Below, one piece after another: positions 52,166 through 59,292 of a stretch of DNA of 64,000 nucleotides. A program made the translations under genes and the position numbers. Below the pieces are notes generated by a model. The model had not been told where the DNA came from. It ran no database searches and saw only the letters and a list, made by a program, of their open reading frames with translations. The first letter of the stretch is position 1. The number at the start of each line of letters is the position of its first letter. Location: contig CALBQR010000002.1 of NCBI GenBank assembly GCA_937899895.1, forward strand, positions 1 to 64,000, given 5' to 3'. This stretch comes from an uncultured Alistipes sp. (GTDB lineage: Bacteria; Bacteroidota; Bacteroidia; Bacteroidales; Rikenellaceae).

Positions 52166-52579
52166 CTATTTCCTACAAATTTTGTGCAGAATCATTAGCG
52201 GAATTTTGCGTATAGGTCGCATCGCAACCCAACAGAGTGCCATAGATCGGTGCAGAGTCGAAATGCGTACGCAACCAAGCAGTTGTGTGCGATCGATAGA
52301 TTCTGTGCCTACATAGTTGCCATCACCCATCAATGTAACGCGATCCTCACCCTCAAAACCGATCAAGCGATGAATGAGGTAATGCCCCTCATCTGTCTGT
52401 GCAAAAAACACATTGCCACGTCGAATATCCTCTTCGCGTAAAGGCTCGATGCGAACCTTCGCACCGCTACGGAAGAATGGGAGCATACTCTGCCCCTGCA
52501 CCCTAATAAGCACCGAACGCCCCTCGCGCAACTCCTCGTGCGCAGCTCCGAAAAGTATATTGTTGGCAATGGATCGCAT
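52166..52579 (-). CDS. S24/S26-type signal-peptidase-like protein (SipW-type Ser-His)
   Basis: A 137-residue protein from ATG 52579. It has the S26 landmarks: nucleophile in VQGQSMLPFFRSG (Ser31), then HYLIHRLIGFE (His70, Arg71) and VTLMGDGNYVG (Asp86). A His in place of the usual Lys general base is the SipW/ER-type arrangement. A hydrophobic but weak helix ends the protein (LCWVAMRPIRKIPLMIL). It starts 4 bases after the HprK-like gene stop and is the last of three genes with an ABC exporter, which suggests it matures an exported peptide. No substrate gene is visible. Confidence 0.8.
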   Translation of the reverse strand: MRSIANNILFGAAHEELREGRSVLIRVQGQSMLPFFRSGAKVRIEPLREEDIRRGNVFFAQTDEGHYLIHRLIGFEGEDRVTLMGDGNYVGTESIDRTQLLGCVRISTLHRSMALCWVAMRPIRKIPLMILHKICRK

Positions 52580-52583
52580 CGTC

Positions 52584-53486
52584 TTATTTTCCGAAAATTG
52601 TCGAGTACGAAAGCTCTGCCGCCTCGGCATTGGGCAGGCACTCCAAATGATAAACGGGTACAGTCGAGATTAACTGCGATAGGGTCTCACACACCGCATC
52701 CTGCAACTGCTCATCGTAAGCAAATGAGGGCGGACACGAGGGCAACAAGGCTCCAAGAGCCTCCAACGCAGATAGACGGCGCATACGATTGTGCGGAGCT
52801 TGCGACAATCGCACAATGGCAGCAATGGGGTAGTGCAGGTTGCGGTAGCAGGGTGTTTTGCCACTCCAAGGCGAGCCATAAGCCACTGCTGTCGAGTGTA
52901 TTATAGGACTGTCGTCGTTAAGCAGATGCGCCCCTTCGATATTCTCGCGCCATAGGCGGGTGTGAGTACTTTTGCCCGTTCCCGATTCTCCCAAGAATAG
53001 CACAGCGCGATCATTGCAGACAATTGTCGAAGTGTGGATAGGAATGGCTCCATTGACCACAGAAATCAGGCCGAATGCAACCCACAAACCAAATCGATAG
53101 AGCGACGCGTTGGGTCGTATGCCGTTGAGCGCAGCATTGCAATCAATGTTTTTTGATCCGAATTGGTGGCGAAAAACAATCGGTGTGAGATCACTCTCGC
53201 GGGGGAACATTCCAAACCAATAGGCCTCGTTGTCGCGGGCAAATACACACTTGCAGATATACTCCTCGAAATCGAATTGGTCAATCAGTCGACGATCGAC
53301 AACCTCACCATCCTGCCACCAATTGGTTGGCAGTTCTACCTCGGCATCAATAGTTAAGTGCGACTCCTCTTTCAGTTCGGTGGCGAAAGGCTTAAACCCA
53401 CGCAAGCCTGCCTCAATCGGCGATGCAGTTTCACCGATAATACGCAGACCGATGCCGCCTATCAGAAAGTCGTGAAAGCTTCTCAT
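52584..53486 (-). CDS. HPr kinase-like ATPase (HprK/PEPCK fold)
   Basis: A 300-residue protein from ATG 53486. The second half has the HprK-type kinase core: His151 in IPIHTSTIV, P-loop FLGESGTGKSTHTRLW (166-173) and the acidic pair LLNDDSPII (Asp191, Asp192). The first 140 residues are not like the HprK N-domain. Standard HPr-kinase residues for binding HPr are not evident and no ptsH lies nearby. Related stand-alone proteins sit in lasso-peptide and other RiPP clusters, where some phosphorylate the precursor peptide. It starts 4 bases after the ABC exporter stop. Confidence 0.82.
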   Translation of the reverse strand: MRSFHDFLIGGIGLRIIGETASPIEAGLRGFKPFATELKEESHLTIDAEVELPTNWWQDGEVVDRRLIDQFDFEEYICKCVFARDNEAYWFGMFPRESDLTPIVFRHQFGSKNIDCNAALNGIRPNASLYRFGLWVAFGLISVVNGAIPIHTSTIVCNDRAVLFLGESGTGKSTHTRLWRENIEGAHLLNDDSPIIHSTAVAYGSPWSGKTPCYRNLHYPIAAIVRLSQAPHNRMRRLSALEALGALLPSCPPSFAYDEQLQDAVCETLSQLISTVPVYHLECLPNAEAAELSYSTIFGK

Positions 53487-53490
53487 TTGG

Positions 53491-55188
53491 TTAAATTTCA
53501 ATAATTCGATCGCAATATTCGAGCGAACTTGAACGATGGGCAATGACCACTATTGTCAGCGCGCTCTGTTCGCGTGAAAGTTGTTCGATAGCATTGTTGA
53601 TCTCTTGCTCGGTGCGGTTGTCGAGCGACGAGGTGGCCTCATCAAAGAAGAGGATATCGGCCTGCTTATATAGGGCACGAGCGATACCGATACGCTGTCG
53701 CTGACCGCCCGAAAGGCGACTGCCGCACTCTCCAATCGGAGTGTCGGCACCTTGCGGCAACTGATTGATCAACTCCTCCAATCGCGCGCGGCGGATAGCA
53801 TCGTTTAGACGCTTGCGGTCGATCTTGTCGGGCTCGACACCGAGTGCGATATTTCCCGCCAAAGTGCTATCTTCAATATAAACGTGTTGCGAAACATAAC
53901 CGATACTTGTCTGCCAACTTCGACGAATCTTGTTGTTCAGTGGCTGACCGTCGATTAAAATTTCACCCTCGGTAGGTGTTAAGAATCCTAACAACAGATT
54001 GAAAAGGGTGGTCTTGCCTGCGCCCGAAGTGCCTTGAATACCAATCTTTTCGCCCTTGCGAATCGTGAGATTCAGATCGCGCAGGGTCCATTGATCCTCG
54101 TCGGCATCATCAAAACGGAAACTCATATTGCGAACCTCAATGGCCGAATTGAAATTAAGTCGCTCGATCGGTGCATCGGTCAAAATATTGTCTGCATCGT
54201 TCAATCCTTCGCGGACAATATCAACGCTGTAATAGTTGTATCGGATCTGCCACCATTGAGCCATAATGCTACGCACCGAAGGTAGAATACGAATTGCGGC
54301 GACGGCGAAAATGCCGAACAGAATCGAAGTATCGGGGCGTGAGGTTGCGGTGCCGAAGAGTATCAGCACAACCATAGCCAATGCTACACTCATCTCGGTA
54401 ATTATCGAGGGAATAGCTCCGATGATATCGGTGCGGTTCTTAATCCGAGCAATGGTGTTAAGACTCTGCTCAAAGCGGTGCTGCATCGTCGCAAAGGCAT
54501 TATTGACCTCTATGTCGGTGTAGCCTCGGAAGGTTTCGATTACCGCGCGGGCCTGCTGGCGACGAGCATCGTTCTCGATCTGGCCATAATGGCGCAACTT
54601 GCCACGCAATATAACTACATATACCCACGACAGCGGAATAAATGCAGCCACTGCGAGCAGAGCCATTTGCCAATTATACCACATCAGCGCACCGAGCAAC
54701 AGACCGAGCAACAACAGTTCGCTTACGATCGAGATCATTGGCGAAATTACGCCCATCACAATATTGTGGCAGATGAAATTTACGTTGCGCGACAGCAGAG
54801 CAGTGTTTTGACGTTTCAAGAATGCCAATCCTCGGTCGTGGTAGTTGCGGAAGACCTTGATCGAGAAGTATTTATACAGTTGAATCGTGTATTGTCGCTG
54901 AAAGCGTTGCAGTAACAGATTGGCTCCCTGCTTTATCGCTACAAATGCAATTACAGCCACACACGTTGCCACGATAAATTGTTGATCCGAACGGAATCCT
55001 CCCCAATTGTAAAGAGTTGAGAGCAACGAGTTTGAATGAATACGTTGCGAGTCTAAAACCATAATGAGAACGGGTAGCAACACCGCCAATCCGGCGAAAT
55101 TGAGTATTGCGCGCACCAACGCAGATATGATCACGCCTACGGTTGCGGCGCGAAATTTCTGCGGTATGATCTCCCAAAGTGATTTCAT
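53491..55188 (-). CDS. ABC exporter, fused membrane and ATPase domains
   Basis: A 565-residue half-transporter from ATG 55188. Six membrane helices lie in residues 1-310. The ATPase has Walker A GIQGTSGAGKTTLFNLLLGF, a Q-loop (YVSQHVYIED), signature ECGSRLSGGQRQRIGIARAL, Walker B ILFFDEATSSLD and an H-loop (VVIAHRSSS). No C39 peptidase domain is fused, so any leader removal must come from elsewhere, possibly the S26-type protein two genes on. The type resembles PglK/MsbA exporters and those of peptide clusters. First gene of a tight three-gene unit. Confidence 0.9.
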   Translation of the reverse strand: MKSLWEIIPQKFRAATVGVIISALVRAILNFAGLAVLLPVLIMVLDSQRIHSNSLLSTLYNWGGFRSDQQFIVATCVAVIAFVAIKQGANLLLQRFQRQYTIQLYKYFSIKVFRNYHDRGLAFLKRQNTALLSRNVNFICHNIVMGVISPMISIVSELLLLGLLLGALMWYNWQMALLAVAAFIPLSWVYVVILRGKLRHYGQIENDARRQQARAVIETFRGYTDIEVNNAFATMQHRFEQSLNTIARIKNRTDIIGAIPSIITEMSVALAMVVLILFGTATSRPDTSILFGIFAVAAIRILPSVRSIMAQWWQIRYNYYSVDIVREGLNDADNILTDAPIERLNFNSAIEVRNMSFRFDDADEDQWTLRDLNLTIRKGEKIGIQGTSGAGKTTLFNLLLGFLTPTEGEILIDGQPLNNKIRRSWQTSIGYVSQHVYIEDSTLAGNIALGVEPDKIDRKRLNDAIRRARLEELINQLPQGADTPIGECGSRLSGGQRQRIGIARALYKQADILFFDEATSSLDNRTEQEINNAIEQLSREQSALTIVVIAHRSSSLEYCDRIIEI

Positions 55189-55194
55189 AATTGA

Positions 55195-55216
55195 CAAAGT
55201 TACGAATAAATTCGTA
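55195..55216 (-). promoter_or_regulatory. Possible promoter with palindrome before the ABC exporter
   Basis: A -7 box TAACTTTG (55202-55195, minus strand) lies only 6 bases before the exporter ATG, and a perfect palindrome TACGAAT-AA-ATTCGTA (55201-55216) abuts it in the spacer. No good -33 box is seen. If used, the mRNA would be almost leaderless; otherwise transcription comes from addA. Confidence 0.4.
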
Positions 55217-55252
55217 ATATTGTATCATTTACAGGCATATTCCTATTTCGTC

Positions 55253-58200
55253 CTACGCCGTAATGCTCTCAACCTTGTTCAGAGCGATATACCAAATATG
55301 TCCCTCGACATTGCGGTATCCCATTTCACGCAGTAACTTGCAGTAGCGGGCAATCTGTCGCGTATGGGCAGTGGTTTGCTCCATTCCGAACTTATAATCG
55401 ACAACGACCGTGCGTTCGTCGCTGATCATTACGCGGTCGGGGCGATACATCGCACCATCGGGAACGATGATGTTACTCTCATTACGCACCTCCTGCCATT
55501 CGCCATTGAACCACTCGGCAATTGTCGGATTCTGCATCGCCTTCTCGATCAATTCGTGCAGGTGGTCGCTCTCCTCATCCGAGAGCAATGCGTTGCGACG
55601 CATATTCTCGATTGCGTTGTAGATATCCTCAATCGAGGTCGCCTGCTCGAACGATTTGTGCATTGCAACGCCAAAATTGCGAGGCGATAGGCGCACCTCA
55701 TCTCCATCCTCAAAATATCGTTGCGAAGGTAGGCGCAGACGCAACTGCGATGAGGTATCGCGTGTGGGGTAGTCGGTCAGAATCAAGCGTTCGGTGAGAT
55801 CTTTCTTGCGGTCGAAACCATAAGGATCGGGAGGCATAAACTCTCCAAACTCAATGCGTTGGCAGTTATCGCTCTCCTCGACACGACCTTTGATATCTCT
55901 GGTCGATTCCGCTGCGGTATGAGGCAGTTCGGCCTCGTCGCCTTTAATCGAGATGGCCGAATTAACCAACGAACCGACCGAAGTCGAATCGCACGATGCG
56001 GGATACATTATATAGAGTTGCTCTTTGGCACGAGTTAGGGCCACATAGAGCAGGTTGATGTTGTCGATATGATTATTTACACGCTCGTTGTAGAAGTCTG
56101 CCGAAAAGTCCGAATCAGCCATATCGTTTTTATATCGCAGCGGGATCGGTCCAAGGCCTTCAAAATCCGAGTCGTTGCTATCTGCCCAAACAATTCTGAC
56201 GTTGGCACCGGCTCGCGGCTCCATTGACCAATTACAATAGGGGATAATGACGACCTTGCGTTCAAGACCTTTCGCCTTGTGAATTGTCGAAACTTCGATA
56301 GCTTGGCTATTCTCCTGCGACGAGAGGTCCGTTTCGTAGCCACGCTCGTCCCACCAGCGCAAAAACAGCGGAATGTCGGCTACACGATTGGTGCAGAATG
56401 TTGCGACCAACTCGTGTAATGCCTGAATATATGCTACCGCTTCAGCTCGCTTATCGAGGTTATAGCGCATTACAATCTGCTCAAAAGCCACTTCGGGTGA
56501 TGTTGCCCGCATTTGAGAGAAGAACTCCGTCTCCTCGTCTGAAAGTTCTGCGTCGAAAGTGCGCTCCACACCTCGTTCGGCAAGATATTTATTCATCGTC
56601 AAGCGGCTGAGATCATCTTTCGGATTGATTGCCAGACGCATACAGGCGATTATAAAACCCGTTACGGGATCGTAGCTGATCGTCAGCGCATCTTGCGTAA
56701 TCACATCGAAACGGAAACGTGCCGCTTCGCTACCCGTATAATCCAACAACTCGGTCGATATCAGTTTGCCGTCTTTGTTATTGCGCGTGAGGATCATAAT
56801 ATCGCTCGGATGATAACCGGCCGAAAGAACGCGCTCGATACACTCAATAATTGGCGGAGTACTATTCTTCTCGTCGTTACGATCGAGGCCATAACGCGTA
56901 ATCGAGATAAATCCCTCGTGCTTGCATTGGCGAAGAGGTGTTTGACTATGCCCGCGATAGGCATCTGTCATCAATGACGATAGACGGTTGGCCTCCTCGC
57001 GCGATATCTTATCCTCCGTTACTGCTTGGTCGAGCATAGTCCGAATGGCGAAACTGTCGTTCTCAACGGCACGCCCAATCATCGCATTATTGAACTGAAC
57101 GATCAGTGGCAGACTTCGGCGATTCTCAACGAGAGATTTGCTGACGATATTTTCTTCTCCAAGTCCCTCGGCAACACCTTGCGACAAAATTTGCCAATCA
57201 CCGCCACGCCAACGATAGATCGACTGCTTTACGTCGCCTACGATTAATACGGAGGTGTGCTCCGATTGCGCCAGCGAATTTCGCAATAGTGGCAGAAAGT
57301 TGTTCCACTCTTTGTGCGAGGTATCCTGGAATTCGTCAATCATAAAGTGCTCGTAGCGATTGCCGACCTTCTCGTAGATAAACGGAGCATCGTTCTTCTC
57401 GATAAACTCCGAGAGGATACTCTTTGTCTGCGAAAGCAGTACCGTGCTCTCTTTCTCGCAATCATCGGCTATTTTCGAGTAGAGATCTTTCAGTAGGGCA
57501 TAACCGCGGAATGTTTCGCGGAATAGTCTGGTAGCGTTATATCGGCGAAGATTTTTGTCGTATATCTGGCATAATTCCGCAAGCAGAGGTCGCAACTCGC
57601 CCATTACGGCCAATATGTCGGCTTTGCGAGGTGATTTTGCTGCATACCACTCGTCGTCTGCTGCCACAGCCTTACGGGCTCGTGCGGAAGGCTCTACAAA
57701 ACCATTAGCCGCAACTTTGTCAAAGTATTGAGCGAAAGAAGCAGAGGCACTCTTAAAATCCGATGCGGTCAAGCCGCGCGAGGCCATAATTGCCTGCGCT
57801 TTGCGAGCCACGCCAATCATCTTCTGCTCGATTGCGTAGTTGCGCTCTGTCGCCTGTTTCATCTTCGATTCGATCTCCTCTTTGCTTACGGTCGGTCCGA
57901 CCTCATCGGCAATCTCATTGAAGAGCTCTTTGCCGAGTTTGCGAATGTTGTCGCGGATGTCCCATTTGGCATTCTCCTCGATGCGCTCGCGAGCGTATCC
58001 GATCAGCCACTTTTTCAGAGCCTCGTCAGTCGCAATGCTCTCGATCAATTGATCGATGCTGCGATCGAGCACCGTATCGGTTTCGATCTCGATATTGTAG
58101 TTAAGATCGAGATTCAACTCTTTGAGAAAGGCACGGATAATTCGCTGAAAGAATTTGTCGATAGTCAGCACCGTAAAACGGCTGTAATCGTGCAAGATGA

Positions 58201-58483
58201 GCGAGCGTGCTTCGGCCGCGCGATCACGAATGTCGCGAGCATCGAACTGCGGAAAATCACGCAACAGATCTTTTAGATATGAGGTCTGTTCGCCACGGGC
58301 CAAATCGTTGATTTCGCCCAAGATACGACTCTTCATCTCTTCCGTTGCTTTATTTGTAAAGGTAACGGCCAGAATGTGGCGATAGAACCACGGGCGTTCG
58401 ATCACGTCTGACACATATTTATATGCCAGCTGATAGGTTTTGCCTGCGCCTGCGCTTGCGGTTAATATTCGTGCTTTGCCCAT
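55253..58483 (-). CDS. addA: UvrD/RecB-type helicase-nuclease (AddA)
   Basis: A 1076-residue protein from ATG 58483. Helicase motifs in order: Walker A ILTASAGAGKTYQLAYK, VTFTNKATEEMKSRI, MIDEFQDTSHKEW (motif II), QSIYRWRGGDW (III), VSTIHKAKGLERKVVIIP (V) and LLYVALTRAKEQLYIM (VI). The C-terminus holds a PD-(D/E)xK nuclease domain with RTVVVDYKFG. This fits AddA, the helicase-nuclease of the AddAB double-strand-break repair complex. The matching AddB-type gene is on the opposite strand about 800 bases away. Confidence 0.9.
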   Translation of the reverse strand: MGKARILTASAGAGKTYQLAYKYVSDVIERPWFYRHILAVTFTNKATEEMKSRILGEINDLARGEQTSYLKDLLRDFPQFDARDIRDRAAEARSLILHDYSRFTVLTIDKFFQRIIRAFLKELNLDLNYNIEIETDTVLDRSIDQLIESIATDEALKKWLIGYARERIEENAKWDIRDNIRKLGKELFNEIADEVGPTVSKEEIESKMKQATERNYAIEQKMIGVARKAQAIMASRGLTASDFKSASASFAQYFDKVAANGFVEPSARARKAVAADDEWYAAKSPRKADILAVMGELRPLLAELCQIYDKNLRRYNATRLFRETFRGYALLKDLYSKIADDCEKESTVLLSQTKSILSEFIEKNDAPFIYEKVGNRYEHFMIDEFQDTSHKEWNNFLPLLRNSLAQSEHTSVLIVGDVKQSIYRWRGGDWQILSQGVAEGLGEENIVSKSLVENRRSLPLIVQFNNAMIGRAVENDSFAIRTMLDQAVTEDKISREEANRLSSLMTDAYRGHSQTPLRQCKHEGFISITRYGLDRNDEKNSTPPIIECIERVLSAGYHPSDIMILTRNNKDGKLISTELLDYTGSEAARFRFDVITQDALTISYDPVTGFIIACMRLAINPKDDLSRLTMNKYLAERGVERTFDAELSDEETEFFSQMRATSPEVAFEQIVMRYNLDKRAEAVAYIQALHELVATFCTNRVADIPLFLRWWDERGYETDLSSQENSQAIEVSTIHKAKGLERKVVIIPYCNWSMEPRAGANVRIVWADSNDSDFEGLGPIPLRYKNDMADSDFSADFYNERVNNHIDNINLLYVALTRAKEQLYIMYPASCDSTSVGSLVNSAISIKGDEAELPHTAAESTRDIKGRVEESDNCQRIEFGEFMPPDPYGFDRKKDLTERLILTDYPTRDTSSQLRLRLPSQRYFEDGDEVRLSPRNFGVAMHKSFEQATSIEDIYNAIENMRRNALLSDEESDHLHELIEKAMQNPTIAEWFNGEWQEVRNESNIIVPDGAMYRPDRVMISDERTVVVDYKFGMEQTTAHTRQIARYCKLLREMGYRNVEGHIWYIALNKVESITA

Positions 58484-58590
58484 TTGTCGTGAAAAATCGA
58501 TCGAAGATAACAAATTTCTTTCTGAACTACGAATTATTCGCAAAAAAGTTTGTAACTTGCCTATGTTTTAGAATGTAAAACTTTATGACT

Positions 58591-59283
58591 ATGAAAAAGA
58601 TTATACTTCTTGCGGCACTTTTGCTTACGACGTTTGCCGCTGATGCACAGAAGAATGAAGCTCGACGCGAGTGGCTCGGAACATTCTCTTCGCTTTCGCT
58701 CGAAGGCGATATGAAGGTAACGCTTGTCCCCATTGAGGAGGGCGCACAGCCTATGCTTATCATCAAGTCGGAGGATTTGGAGTCGAGCAAACTCAAATAT
58801 ACGATCAACAATAAGGGTGAATTGACCGTGCGTGAGTCGAACAATCGCAACAGAACAAAGCGCACCGAGATAGAGATACATTACCTCTCGCTCGGTTCGA
58901 TTAAGGTAGCAGGCAGTGATGTCGAAGTTGTTGGTCTGATTGATCAGCCAATCTTCGATGTTGAGGTCTCGAATGGTGGTTTCCTGAAAGCCGAGATCGA
59001 TGTTCAAGATGTAGCTGTCAAGGCCAATGGCCAATCGACGATTGATTTGAAAGGCTGCTCGCGATATCTCTCTGTCGATGTAGCCGTTGCGAAACTCGAT
59101 CTGCGCCATTTGGAGGTTATGTCAGCCGAGGTTTCGGTAACACAGCGTGGTGAGGTGTCGGTTTATGCTACCGAGCGTTTGTCGGCAGATGCAGGTTTCG
59201 GCGGTGTGGTATTCTACCGTGGCAATCCGTCGATTCTGCGCACTAATACCAAGATGGGCAGTTCGGTAAATAGCATCGAATAA
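58591..59283 (+). CDS. Exported head-GIN-domain (DUF2807-like) protein
   Basis: A 230-residue protein with a signal peptide (MKKIILLAALLLTTFAADA). The rest is a beta-helix-like GIN domain: FSSLSLEGDMKVTLVPIE at the start, IHYLSLGSIKVAGSDVEVVG, then repeated short strands. The family is abundant in Bacteroidota envelopes; no activity is known. It ends 9 bases before the addB start, so the two are probably co-transcribed although nothing links their roles. Confidence 0.85.
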   Translation: MKKIILLAALLLTTFAADAQKNEARREWLGTFSSLSLEGDMKVTLVPIEEGAQPMLIIKSEDLESSKLKYTINNKGELTVRESNNRNRTKRTEIEIHYLSLGSIKVAGSDVEVVGLIDQPIFDVEVSNGGFLKAEIDVQDVAVKANGQSTIDLKGCSRYLSVDVAVAKLDLRHLEVMSAEVSVTQRGEVSVYATERLSADAGFGGVVFYRGNPSILRTNTKMGSSVNSIE

Positions 59284-59292
59284 CGCAGACAG

